64,000 nt of DNA from Amoebophrya sp. A120 (taxonomy: Eukaryota; Sar; Dinophyceae; Syndiniales; Amoebophryaceae): contig CAJINV010000010.1 of NCBI GenBank assembly GCA_905178155.1, positions 2,242,167 to 2,306,166 on the forward strand. The letters are read 5' to 3'. Positions 23,301 to 34,324 of this stretch are shown one piece after another (position 1 is the stretch's first letter; each line of letters begins with the position of its first letter). The position numbers and the translations under genes were made by a program. The notes beneath the pieces were generated by a model that saw only the letters and a list, made by a program, of their open reading frames with translations, did not search any database and was not told the origin of the DNA.

Positions 23301-26029
23301 CCCTCAGCGTGACCGCCTGCTGGATCCTCAGCTTCCGCTCCTCTCTTAACCTCTCCTGGGGGGACAGGTTCTTTGCGGTTGTTGCTGCGGATGATGATGA
23401 TGATGATCCGATGCTCAATCGCGCATTACTTCTACCGTCCGCCTCGGAAGAGGACGCGCCGGTTGAAGATGAGCCGTAATTACCACCAGCGGCCCCTCGC
23501 CGCCGCAGAATCGTGTCGTCCAGCCGTTTCCAATATGGAATGCAAATATGTCTGCGTCTGGAAACCTGTGATGCTGCATTGCGCATGGCTGTAACGCTTC
23601 TTGCAATGGCAGCCAAGCATGACAAACTTTCGCTTTCTGCTGCATGACGCGCATGACAAATTGTCTTCTTGCAAAACAAGGCAAGCAGCTCATCTATTGC
23701 TGCTCATGCAACACAGATTTTCATTTTCCAGGAATGCAAGAGACGCATTACAAGTTCCGACCTTCCAGACCCAGACATATTTGCATTCGATATCCAAGCG
23801 AGACAGTCAATGTACAGGATCTGCCGGAACTTTTCAGGCAAGTGCCCGTGCGGGGACTCGATTGCGTTGGTCGTATGGATGTGTCAGGATTGAAATCGAC
23901 AAAGTTGAAAATGAAATAATTTGTATTGCATAAAATGGATGAAAGTTGTAACGCAGACTCCAAGTGACGCATGACAAATTTGGGTAGAGCCGAAATCCAG
24001 TTTGTCATGCTGTTTGGGTAAGGAAGACGCCTTTTGTCATGCTACTTTAGCAGCTCAGTTTCTACAACTCCTCAACAGGCTTACGATCTGCCTCACTTGC
24101 CTACTCTGCAAGACAGGCACTTTGTGGGCTGCAACTGCATTTTATGCATGACAAACTATGTATAATTTCAACTTTGAAAATTTCAATCCTGACACTCCCA
24201 TAGGTCGGCTGCGACAGGTAGAACAGGAAGGTCAGCCAGGAAAACTGGAACAAAGCGGACAGAGGGATTAAAATCGTGTTCCAGATCGAGTTCCGGTCCG
24301 CGAGTAATGCGCACGTGTAGATCATGAGGATCACGAACACCACGCCGGTTTGCAAAACGGTTAACAAATACGACTCCCAGCGGTTCAAAACCAAATCCAC
24401 CGTCGCGATTGCGCGGGACAAAAACGCGTAGAGTGCGCCGCACATCCACGCGAGCAGCCACATCTTCTGGAAAATCGCCAAGTAGGTGAGCAGGAAAAAC
24501 GCGATCGCGTTCAGCATCATGTAGGTGCCGAGCGCGTTAGTCACGCGCGCGTAGGCGTCGAAGTGCTGCCAGTGTTTTTGCAGGATCCTGAAGATATCCA
24601 GGTGCGAGGTGCGAATCTGGAGTCTCGGACGCATCTTCTCGGTCAGTTCGGCCTGGTTCGTGGCTCTCGGGTTATTTCGACTTGTACTTCCCGCCATTCC
24701 ACCAGGCATCAAAGATGAACCCGCTGTACCATAGTTCATGTTCATGCCCGGAACTGCTGCGCCCCCAGTGTTGACCGGTCCGCCCACGCCACCTCCGCGG
24801 TTCAAGTAGTAGTCTTTTCTCTCCGCCTCCTCTAGCCTTTCGTTGATGTAGAAATGCTCCAACGCGTCGGGCTCGTAGTGAAACGGGATTTCCGGTTTTG
24901 TCAACGCAGTTTTCAGTGCACTGGTCGTTTTGTCTACTAATCGACTTCCGTCGGCCGCTGTTTGCGGCGCTTTATTTTCCTTACTCTCCACCTCCGGACC
25001 TGCAGCAGGACCCATGACGTTGCCGAAGAACTGTTTCAGGCGGGTCGCGAAGGGGATCCGCAGTTGTTTTCTCACATCGGTTTCCTCGAAATCCTGCAAC
25101 CTTGCGCGAAACGCGTCGATCTCCGTGCCGGTGGGCAAGTCGCGGACCTGTCGGGATTGCAGCAGCAGGGACAGACCGCAGCTGTGCGCCGTGATTGACG
25201 CGTGCATGGCCATCCAGGTGGACAGCACCAGCATCACGATGCCGCCTGGGAGTAAGGATTTTGATAGTATTTTTCAATTTGTTTTATATACGACTACATG
25301 TTCGCGACTGTTTGTTGTTCCTACTTCTCACATGATGCTGCTTCGACTACATCACAGCAGCAGCAGCAAAGGACTACATCACGAAATCGAATACTAGAAA
25401 GAAGACATGACTACCTATGTTCTAAAAGCAGTATACCAGTACCTGTAAAAGACAGCATGAAGGCCCAGGTCGAAAACGCGGGCATGTCCCCGGACGGCAG
25501 TAAAGACCCCTCGCCCAAAATCGCCATGATCAGCGTGATTTGGAGTGTGTTGGTCAGGATGTAATTGTCCATGCGGAGAATGTATCAAATGCAAAAGTGT
25601 CTGGGTCTGGGAGATTGCGAGACTTGTCATGCTGGTCTGGCATGACTCTGAACTCTGTGTTGCATGGCCGCGAAGAGCTCTTCCTTCCTGTCATGCAAAA
25701 ACGCCGTTTGTCATGCGGAGTACGCAACTCAGAACCATGAAAAACTCTTGTCATGCTTGGCAGCGCATCATAGTGAGTTCACTATTCCCTTTCTTGCATC
25801 ACAAGTTTCCAGACCCAGACTACATGTTTGCAATGCATAGAATGGTTAGGTCGACCATTTGGTTGATGTCATCGCGGAACAAAAATATCCACTCCCGACG
25901 CATCTGCTGCCGCTGGTGCATCGCCGATTGCTGCATCGTCTTGTCGAAGTTGTAGCAGTCCTGATTGTAGCCCCAGATCTGCTGCAGCGTTGCGCCCGCC
26001 GCCGCGGCCCCAACTGCGAGCTCCGCCAT
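17308..26029 (-). CDS. Multi-pass membrane protein, tandem paralogue A (15 exons)
   Basis: Exons, 5' to 3': 25840-26029, 25443-25577, 24203-25245, 23793-23868, 22615-23528, 22244-22330, 21811-21986, 21486-21541, 20761-21200, 20365-20493, 20067-20107, 19506-19782, 18448-19248, 18156-18191, 17308-17940. The sum is 5034 nt (1,677 residues, TAG stop). Thirteen introns are introners and one is GT-AG. The N-terminus (YNQDCYNFDKTMQQSAM…REWIFLFRDDINQM) leads into about six membrane segments within the first 450 residues, including the motif STWMAMHASI followed by LPTGTEIDAFR and LRIPF, and ending LFYLSQPT. A long cytosolic-type, Ser/Gln-rich region follows, with a seventh hydrophobic segment near residue 1080 and a C-terminal domain rich in aromatic residues. 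From memory, dinoflagellate genomes hold similar unnamed proteins (WLAMHAS… motif); function unknown. The 27-34 kb gene is a paralogue. Confidence 0.88.
17946..18155. mobile_element. Introner, family E
   Basis: 210 bp, TATCCCACGAAAAAAGTG… with an inverse copy at the right end; target repeat CAGCA. Last intron of paralogue A. Confidence 0.9.
18197..18447. mobile_element. Introner, family A
   Basis: 251 bp, target repeat CAATA. With 17946-18155 it isolates a 36-nt exon. Confidence 0.9.
19254..19505. mobile_element. Introner, family A
   Basis: 252 bp, TATCAACTGT…ACATTTGATA, target repeat GGCGT. In paralogue A. Confidence 0.9.
19788..20066. mobile_element. Introner, family B
   Basis: 279 bp, TATCCTGAGTAAAAACGTAC at left and its inverse at right; target repeat TAGTA. 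A good reference copy of the family. Confidence 0.92.
20113..20364. mobile_element. Introner, family A
   Basis: 252 bp, TATCAAATGTAAAAATG with inverse; target repeat GACCA. Cuts a membrane segment codon run (ISWLV|ALVTL) in paralogue A. Confidence 0.92.
20499..20760. mobile_element. Introner, family A
   Basis: 262 bp, target repeat CTTCT, in paralogue A. The left arm has TGTCTGGCTCTGG in place of the usual GGGTCTGG. Confidence 0.9.
21206..21485. mobile_element. Introner, family B
   Basis: 280 bp, TATCGTATTCAAAAACG with a diverged inverse ending AAGATA; target repeat CGACG. In paralogue A. Confidence 0.88.
21547..21810. mobile_element. Introner, family A
   Basis: 264 bp, target repeat GCTTT, in paralogue A. 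With 21206-21485 it bounds a 56-nt exon. Confidence 0.9.
21992..22243. mobile_element. Introner, family A
   Basis: 252 bp with near-perfect arms; target repeat TGCGT. In paralogue A. Confidence 0.92.
22336..22614. mobile_element. Introner, family B
   Basis: 279 bp, arms as in 19788-20066; target repeat GGAGG. In paralogue A. Confidence 0.92.
23534..23792. mobile_element. Introner, family A
   Basis: 259 bp, TATGGAATGC…CATTCGATA, target repeat TCCAA. In paralogue A. Confidence 0.9.
23874..24202. mobile_element. Introner, family G (only copy)
   Basis: 329 bp. Arms TATGGATGTGTCAGGATTG and, inverted, TATGGGAGTGTCAGGATTG; target repeat GGTCG. It follows the LSQPT codons of paralogue A, close to the site hit by 30999-31263 in B. 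Confidence 0.88.
25246..25442 (-). other. GT-AG intron of paralogue A
   Basis: 197 bp with donor TTACAG|GTACTGG and acceptor ACTCCCAG|GCGG, phase 1. It interrupts the second membrane segment. Paralogue B reads straight through the equivalent position, so it was gained in A or lost in B. Confidence 0.85.
25583..25839. mobile_element. Introner, family A
   Basis: 257 bp, TATCAAATGC…CAATGCATA, target repeat GAATG. First intron of paralogue A. Confidence 0.92.
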
Positions 26030-27139
26030 GGTGTCGTAGTCGCTTGAGGATCTATTACAGTTTTAAGCAAGTAGTTCTTACCGGGCCCTGCTACAGCTCT
26101 CCTGCGTGCAAAACACGCAAGCGTGCCGAGGACCGCTATGAGTCTACAACTCACTCCGGGTCGTGAGAGGTTGCTAAGTGCGGCCACCGTCCAGCGAAAT
26201 TGCTATATGCGGAAACATTAAACCCCTCCGAGGTCCTCGCCGATCATGTGGTGTGCTGGGTCGCGGTCCTGCTCTTGCCGATGGTGCTGCCATGATGGTG
26301 TATGATGTCACAGAGGTGGAGCTTTAGCTCATCTCATGTTGATCATGTGGTAAAAAGGTAAAGGTAGAGATAAAAATGGTGGCCATTTTTAACGCGATAG
26401 GAATGATGTTGAACACTGACATAGGTTAACTTAGAGATAGTGAGAGTTGTACACAGAGTCGCATATTACGCGGGTTCGTTGTCCTTTGCAGGGTGGTCCT
26501 CACAGTGGCAATGAGAATAAGACTATGCAAGCACAACAGAATAAAAACTAGGATAGTAGTACTAATCCAGCAATAAAAATGTGCATAAACTTTAATTAAA
26601 GACTTCACACGTCGTGACGATAGTTCTAGTCCATAGCAGGCCCGCCTGTGAGAAATTTTTTCTTGCAAAATCATGTTGCGTTTGTTTTTTGTACAACGCG
26701 ACGCGCTTCTAGAATAAAACGCGTTGTTCTTCATGATTTCAGGTCGTGGTGCAGTTTGATTCCTGTTCTACTTGTTAGCGCGGCGGTGGAACGGATTGAT
26801 CTTTTTCGAACGGTTGATAAATTTGGACGAAGCAATCGCACGAAAACCGACCAAATTGGGATACGGTTGTCCACGGATTTTATTTTGCACGAAAAACGAA
26901 GACACGAAACGGAGATGAAACATGGCAAGATAATGTTGAACAGATCCAGTACTTAATATCGTCGTCCCATTGGGCCGCCTGATGATTCTGCTCTCCAACG
27001 AGTTGATAGATGACGGAAACAAGACAGCAAGAGCGAAAGCAGTGGACCAAGCGTGGAGGTCCATGGACAACTTTTACTTACTCACTATGAAAGTAGACAA
27101 CATGTTTTTGTTCATTGAAAATTATACACTCTACTAGTA
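26030..27139. other. Spacer between tandem paralogues
   Basis: 1.1 kb between the stop of paralogue B and the start of paralogue A. It is AT-rich, with no introner and no convincing frame. It should hold the 3' end of B and the promoter of A. Confidence 0.5.
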
Positions 27140-30100
27140 TTAAAACTGCAGACCCAAGTCCTTTTTCTCGTATTCAAAAAACGCCTCTCCCGCCATCGTC
27201 GCCCGTATTCTGGTCTCGGAGATTTCGCAGGCCGTCAGAAGCGGCGTCGTTTGGTAGATGAGGTTGAACTTTTCCGAGAAATGGTCGTACTCGAATAAGG
27301 ACCCCGTTTCCAAAAGCCCCTGGATCACGTACTTCTTCCAGAATTCCGGATTCTGCGGGTCGACGATTGCATCCAAATCGGCTAGGTTTTTCATCGCCTT
27401 GTTCTTCCCTTTACCACCTCCGTACGCCCGCAACTGTGTCTCCAACACCTCCGGCGTCTTCTTCACGATCCAGAAATTGGCGATCGCAAACTGGTGGAAA
27501 AACTCCTGCCTTTTCTGTTTTGTCTTCGCGTCCCGGGTGGGGGGCTGCTGCGACTCGCCCATGGGAACGGCGCCGGACAGATCTCCCGCGTAGGGGTAGG
27601 CCACGTGTTGGCGAAGGTACAGCGAAAACTTTGGAAACAGTTCCAACAGTGGAACCAAAATTTTTTGCTGAGGCATGGTCGTCGTGGAAGAAGATCTTCG
27701 CGTCTTCACCTCGTCGTGAAGTTGTAGATCTGCTTCTGTGCTGTCGCTCGTAGTGGGAGTTTTATCTTCTTCCTTGTCCTTTATTCCCATCAAGTAGATG
27801 CTCGGGCCGTTGTTTCCGTTGTTTTTTTCCGTACTCGTGATCAGGAAGAATTCGTCCTGGAAAAGGTACATCGAAGCCGCCCGCAACGGCGTACTGTTCT
27901 CCAGCGTTCCCTTGATCTCGTAATTGGTCTCAACCACTCCCGTTTCCACATTGCACTCCGAGATTTTCCGGCCCTGGTCGTGAAGCGTGGATAAAAACAC
28001 GACTTCTTCATTCCTCGTCGCCGGTGCCGACACGTCGCCACTGTTGCCTGTTTCGTCTACAATAAGTCGTTCTTCTTTCCTAAATCCTAAACCCCCAATT
28101 CGGCTGACGATTTTCTTCTGGCTTTGTGCGTAGAAAGAGTGCTTTCTCATGGAGTTGTCGCATTTTGTGTTCGATACCACTTCGAAGTCCGTCGCGATGG
28201 CGAAGAGCCGCTGGGGCTGAGAGAAGGATGGGGACTTGCTGCACCCCATCTGCGTAACTTTTGACGTGAGCGGAAACTGCGATGTTGACAGTAGCGGTGT
28301 AGACGGAGCAACAGTTCCTGCGCTGCTTGCTGCGAATCGCTCGACCATGCTGGAGTCAATGTGAATGTCAAACAATGAAGCGTTGTCAAAATTATGACCC
28401 TGGAAGGTTCGTGTACTACTCCTTCCAGTTCCAGCTTCTGCACTTTGTTCCACGATGAATCTGCTCCCTGACCCTGACATCGTACTACTCCTACCAATAA
28501 AAGTAGATCTATCCTCCTCGCTCCATGATCTGTCTTGGAGCTGCGCAAAGCTGCTGGTCTGGTGATCGTCAGGAGCTGCCACTGCTGCTTCCCCTCCCTG
28601 TTCTACTACTGCTCCCCACGCGTTTTTCCAGTTTTCATTCACCAGAACCGGTTTCACCGAATTGTCTACCTCCATTTCGGAAAACACCATCGCGGATTGG
28701 AAAACTTGCAACACAAACGCCAGCAACAGGCACAGCAGGTACACGCCCACCAGAATGTTGTACATATGTAACGGCAACTTTCCCGCGGCAATCGCGCTGC
28801 GTTCCAGCGTCTGGATTTCCCCCGTGATATTCGGCGTCTCATACCGTGCGACCTTGCGCGTCCACCAACTGGCGAAGGGGTGCTTCACTTTCCTGACGAA
28901 TTTGCACCCCAAGACCACACAGGGTCGTGCTGCAGTTGTTCCTTTAGCTGGTTGGCTTCTAGTAGTACTACCTTGAAGTTCTTCTTGATGTTCAGCATTT
29001 TTACCATCGTGTAGCTCTTTGTCGTCAACCACCACAACCTCCGCAGCGTCGATTTCCTTTTCCAAATTTAACAGATTGCTCACCAGCACTTCCACCTGAT
29101 TGGGAAAGAAATCTTGGCGGATGAGACCCGCTTCGGACGTTGATGTTCCGGATGGAATGGAGTACCGGATTTTCTCTCCTTCGTTGGAACAAACGTAAAA
29201 GTACAGTGGCGTGCCCGTGTTGGGGTCATAATACTCCTTTTCGATCCAGTAGGGCTTGCTCGAAGTAGAAGTAGATCCGCTGCTGTTTTCAGCCGTTGCT
29301 TTCGCGATTTCTGCTTCGAAATACTGCTCGTCGACGAGGAGCGCAAGGGGTTTTTGAACAACGTCCTGGTTTGCATTTGCTTCATTTCCGTCCTCCCTGT
29401 TCTCCCCCGCGGGGGCCACCGGCACCCGCAGCGATTGCTGCTCTAGTACTTCTTGCCCCACTCCTGTCAGAGCTGATCTTCTCCGCAACCCCCGTATTTT
29501 GTCGATCAAGGAAAGAATTTTCCACTTGCAGTATCAAGGTGAAAAAAGCGCCCACCCCATATCAAAACGGAAATCTGTGATGCGGGATTTGTGTACACAA
29601 TTCACATTTGTCTTGCAGGAAAGCACTGCACGCAGATCGCCAGCCTAAGGGGGGGCCTTTTGGTGTAGGGGCCTAGCATGCCAGACGTCTGCCCTGTAGG
29701 CCTTGCGGCATTACAAACCGCCTGCATATCGCGGCGGACTCTCTAGATTCGCCTTCTGGCAAGACAGACAGGATTTGGGGTCACAAATCTGCATCACAAA
29801 TTTTCGGAAGGACGTGTTTTCAATATGGGGAGGGGGGATTTTTCCTTGCAATATGCAGTTTTCGAGCAAAAACCGGTTTTCCTGCTCTTCTTTCCTCTCC
29901 TTCTCAACTTCCTCCTCCTCCGGGGTCAGCAACGCGTTGTTTTTCTCGTAATCCCGGATTTGTTGGGCACAGTAATTCTCGAACCCGCCGTCACTTAAAT
30001 GGCTGCTGGGAGATATTTCGATTTCCTCAGACCCGGAATGGTTGGCTGTCGAGGTCGTGCTATCCGTTTGATCTTGAACTTCATCTTCTCTGTCTGGCTC

Positions 30101-33100
30101 TTCTTGGTCCTCTTCACTGTTTTTCTCCGCATTCTTCTTGTCGTTCCGCAACACAAATCCCGGTTCTGAATTTCGCAGTGTCTCGTCGTAACTGTCGAGG
30201 AAGAAAGAGGTCAGGGGAGCAGTGGAGTGCTGTGTAGTTGTTCCATGACGCGCAAACCTCCTGGAGAGCTTCGTGTCGCTGGAAGTTGTGCTAGAAGTGC
30301 TACTTTCGCGCCCATAATTCAAGGATTTTTTTGAATTTGCGGCTCTGGACTTGTCGTTTCTCGTCTCATTTGCACCGTGTCGTTGCAACTTCGGCGGGTT
30401 ATATATCACCCGCAGCCACGCCAACAAATCGCAGTAGAGCTGGATCTGCTGTTTCAGACACTTTTCCAGAAGAACCACACCGTCTTGGTTTTTTGAGGAA
30501 TCTTCGTCCTGAAGGAGCGTTGAAAAGTCGACGTTGTGTTCCTCCTCTTCATCTTTGCCAACTGCTGCAGGATGATTCCGTGCTGCACCACCACCGACGG
30601 CCGCAAAATCGGTCATTTCTATCTCACGAATACCCGATGGAGGAAGGTTTCTATCTCCCTCGACAACATTGCTATCCTGAAGAAACGTCACCGCTTTACC
30701 ATTCCTGTTTGTTGGATGAACATCAATTTGAGATGATGAATTCACCCCCACACCTCCCACATCCGCCACACAGGCCGCCTTTCTTCTCCCCTCAGCGTCG
30801 ACCACTTTTTCGCTGTCCACGGGCACTAGATCTTGGTCGGACAACACATTCCCGTAGGCCAAAATATCGACGAATGCCGTCATGCGGTAATTGTAGGGTA
30901 ACTTCAACACGTATTTTTGCTCCGCATCCGACAGAATCCGCTCCTCGTGTTCTTTATCCCCACCGTCTCTCCTCCCCGTTTCGTTCCGCGTCGTGGGTTA
31001 TGCGTTGCAAATATGTCTGGGTCTGGGAGGACGCGAACTTGTCATGCTAAGTCTGGATCGTACAAAAATATGTGTTGCATGACTACCAAAAGCTGTCCAC
31101 TTTTGAACAAGCTTAGAGGCAGTTTGTCATGCGGGTTTGGCATCATAGAGACGTCGAAGAAGCTGTCATGCCAGGTCCTGCATTCCAAACCTCATGGGGC
31201 ATGGAAAATATGCATGAGAAGTTTGTACTCTTCCAGACCCAGACATATTTTTTGCATTTGATATGGGTTGGGACAGAAAGAAAAACTGCATCACGAAGAT
31301 GAACTGGAAAAGCGCGGGTAACGGCGTGAAGATTAAGTGCAGTAAGGACAGTGTATAGCTGTTCAGCAAGGGGTTATTCCCCGTGAACCCGTTCTTCTGG
31401 GCGGAGCTGTTGCACACTTTGAGCAGCATCGTCATCCAGTAGCTGAACATCATCAAAATCTGGCACGATTTGAAGCAGAACTGCCGGACCACGCTATTGC
31501 GAGGAAAAGTCCCCCCTTCCCATCTTGAAAACGCACTCGTCTGAAAATTTGCGATGCAGATTTGTGACCACAAATCCTATCTGTGTTCCAAGAAGGCGAA
31601 CCCCGAGAGTCCGCCGCATTATGCAGGCGGTTTGTGATGCGGTTGGGCTTATAGCCTAGACGTTTGTCATGCTAGGTGCCTATGTCAAGACCCCTCGACT
31701 CAGGCTTGGCCTATGCCTGCAGTCCTCTACTTCTGCAAGACAGATCTGATTTGTGTACGGGAACCCAGCATCTGAAACTTCGTTTTGATATGGGGAGGGG
31801 GGATTTTTCCTTTTGGTACACGCTCCCGTAGTGAAAATCCATCGAACTCGACCAGGCGGAGGCGAACCCGATAAGCAGCGCGATAACCAAGCCAATCGCT
31901 GGGTGGGACTATGAACTGCAAAACTATAATCGTACTAGTAGTAATTGCAATACAAATTAGCTCAGCATGACAAATGGAATTTGTCATGCTGTTTTACCTT
32001 GAGAACGAGATTTGTAATGCATAAAATGCAATTACTACGAGTACGATGCTTTTGCACAGGATAGGGACTCGAAAAGCACGATGTCTGTGGTGAGGAAGAA
32101 CCCGATGAAGTGCAGGAAAATGAGGAACCCTATCGCAAGAAAAAACTGCTTCACTGTGAACTTGTGATGCAGAGAACGAAGCACCAAAGTGTTTGTCTTG
32201 CTACACCTGGTGCAGGACATTGGATTTTTAACCGTGTTTTCCCTTGGAAAGCGCGCATGGCAAATTTTCCCTGTCATGTGTGACAGACTTGTGATGCAGA
32301 TCTCGCAAAAACACCACAGTGAAACAGTTTTTTCGTGGGATAAACCCGAAACACGACGCTATCCGCGCATAGACATCGTAGTAGAGGAAGTGCTGCTGCA
32401 AAATCCGGTAGGTCCGCAGGTGCCCGCGCTTCATGCAGATTAACTTACTGCCCGGAGGATTCGCGGAATCGCTGGCGAGCGTGGGGACTGGCGGGCGGGG
32501 GTTTTGCACTGCTTTTGATTGTGGGTTCAGTTGTCTCCTCCTTCGTCTATTGATCTTCTCTCTTTCAATGAACTCTACGTTTCTTTCGGGAACAGCGAAC
32601 GCGTTTGTGTTCCGAGTCCGACGTCGAGATGAATGTGTTCTACCAACAAGGTCCAGGTCTTCTTCCTCACTGTCGGCATGAATTACCCGCGCACCACTAT
32701 TCTCGCCATTTTGATCATCAGATTCAGAAGAAAAACCCGCTTCATCCGGTTGATCTTGATAGTTGCTTGATATCCCACCAACATGAATATCATTATCATC
32801 TGCGGCAAAGTCTGGTAATTGGTATTTTATCCTGTTCGCCGCAAATTTTTCGTACTCTTCATCCCGCAAACTGGTTAATCCCAGGTACCTTTTCCTCAAC
32901 TCTCTTTCCATATTTTCGTTGAGCAGGTATTCGTCTATCGGATCGGGTTCGTAGTTGTATAGATCCGCTTCTTGTGCAGCATCGTCGTTGCCTGATGAGG
33001 ACCCATGTAGTTGTTCTACTCCATTTGCGTCATCATGATCTTCCCCTGTACTACCGAAGACACCCGTCGTCGTCTCTCTTCCGAGGCCAGGACGAGTAGT

Positions 33101-34324
33101 CCTTCGAGATGAACGGCCCCCATTGATATGATCATTACCGCCTGCTCCTCCTCCAAACGTCGACCTGACAAACCTAGAGATCCTTCGCACGAAAGGGATG
33201 CGCAACTGCAGTTCCTTATCGGTTTCCTCAAAATCCTGTCCCCTGGCTCGCCCCCGATCGACGTCCACCCCCGTCGGCAAAGCCCGCAACTGCTTGCACT
33301 GCATCTGCATGGATAACCCGCAGACCTGCGCTATCCTGAGTAAAAACGTCCCCACCCCAGAGCTGTCATGCAAATGTGCAATGACAGGAGCATTTGTAAT
33401 GCGCAGCGCCATGAGAGGCATTTCTAACCGTGTTTTGACATTTGTGATGCTGTCAACAGGATGAGAGATTGGCCTTCTCATGCAGCTTCCCGTGCCAACG
33501 AGCCCTACACTACAGAGGGAAAGTTGTCATGCACAGCTCCCAAAACTTGGAGATTTGTGTTGCTAGATCCCCATCTTGACTCTGGGATCAGGACGTTTTT
33601 GCTCAGGATAAGCGCCAGGATGCTCGCTTCGATGGCCAGCCAAGTGGAGAAGAGCAAGAAAGCGCTGGGCATGACGAAAGCTAGGACGTAGATGATCAAC
33701 AAGGACTCACTCGTTGACTGCTGGTTCGTATCAAATGCAAAAATGTCTGGGTCTGGATCTGGAAACTTGTGATGCAAGACAGTCAATAACAAACGCACTG
33801 TAATGCGCCGCCAAGCATGATAAGTTTTTTCGTGCTTCTGTGCTGCATATTGCGCATGAGAAACTGTGTTTTTGCATGACAGGCGAGAGAGGCTGTTTCG
33901 ATGGCCCTACGCAATACAGATTTAAGGGCCATGCCTGATCAGCATGACAAATCTCGCAATCTTCCAGACCCAGACATATTTGCATTTGATAGTTCATGAA
34001 CACCGGGGGGGAGAGCAAAATCCCTCTTTTCGTGTTCTCGTCCGCGGGCAGGTCGTAGTAGCTGGAATTCAGCCACCGGAAGGTCTCGTGGACCACGGGC
34101 GTGGGGACCAGGGCGATTAAAGCAAGCATTTCCAGACTGTTCAACGTGATAAAGATGTCCATGCGTTTTACCGTCATGTGCCATAAGTTGTTGATGTCTT
34201 CCCGATACAGCTGCACCCACTCTTTGCGCTCCGCGGTTTTTTGAGTGATCGCGGCTTGTTGCATCTTCTTGTCGAAATTGAAGGCCGCCTGGTTGTACAG
34301 CCACATTTGGAGAAAATCGGCCAT
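27140..34324 (-). CDS. Multi-pass membrane protein, tandem paralogue B (8 exons)
   Basis: Exons: 33992-34324, 33611-33723, 32343-33326, 32064-32125, 31819-31904, 31264-31489, 29854-30993, 27140-29526. The sum is 5331 nt (1,776 residues, TAA stop), and all seven introns are introners. Paralogy with 17308-26029 is clear in order: MWLYNQAAFNFDKKMQQ, REWVQLYREDINN-like, STWLAIEASI, LPTGVDVDRGRA, LRIPF, YEPDPIDEYLLNENM, YRILQQHFLYYDVYAR, FFLSQPT, and after the acidic middle LYFYVCSNEGEKIRYS and RYETPNITGEIQTLE. Membrane segments follow the same plan, with another near residue 1235. The last exon is 2.4 kb without any introner, whereas the matching part of A is cut into nine exons. Function unknown. 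Confidence 0.88.
29532..29853. mobile_element. Introner, family D
   Basis: 322 bp, TATCAAGGTGAAAAAAGC…CTTGCAATA, target repeat TGCAG. Last intron of paralogue B. Confidence 0.9.
30999..31263. mobile_element. Introner, family A
   Basis: 265 bp, TATGCGTTGC…CATTTGATA, target repeat TGGGT. It interrupts the LSQP-T codons of paralogue B. Confidence 0.92.
31495..31818. mobile_element. Introner, family D
   Basis: 324 bp, TATTGCGAGGAAAAGTCC…TTTTGGTA, target repeat CACGC. The terminal TATC is altered at both ends. In paralogue B. Confidence 0.85.
31910..32063. mobile_element. Introner, family C
   Basis: 154 bp. Arms around ACGAGTACGATGCTTTTGC; target repeat GGGAC. In paralogue B. Confidence 0.9.
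32131..32342. mobile_element. Introner, family E
   Basis: 212 bp, TATCGCAAGAAAAAACTG with inverse; target repeat AACCC. In paralogue B. Confidence 0.92.
33332..33610. mobile_element. Introner, family B
   Basis: 279 bp. Arms carry CCCCACCCCAGAG and a diverged inverse. Flanks TGCGC and AGCGC (one mismatch). In paralogue B. Confidence 0.88.
33729..33991. mobile_element. Introner, family A, inverted subfamily member
   Basis: 263 bp. The left arm has a small duplication (GGGTCTGGATCTGG). Flanks GTTCG and GTTCA. The interior is the reverse complement of the subfamily seen at 55672 and 61969. Confidence 0.88.

Noticed and set aside
23748-24008. Frames made of element sequence (typical text such as FQTQTFLHLI or MQKCLGLE)
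   Set aside because: These recurring peptides are translations of family A arms and appear wherever an element lies; they are not protein-coding.
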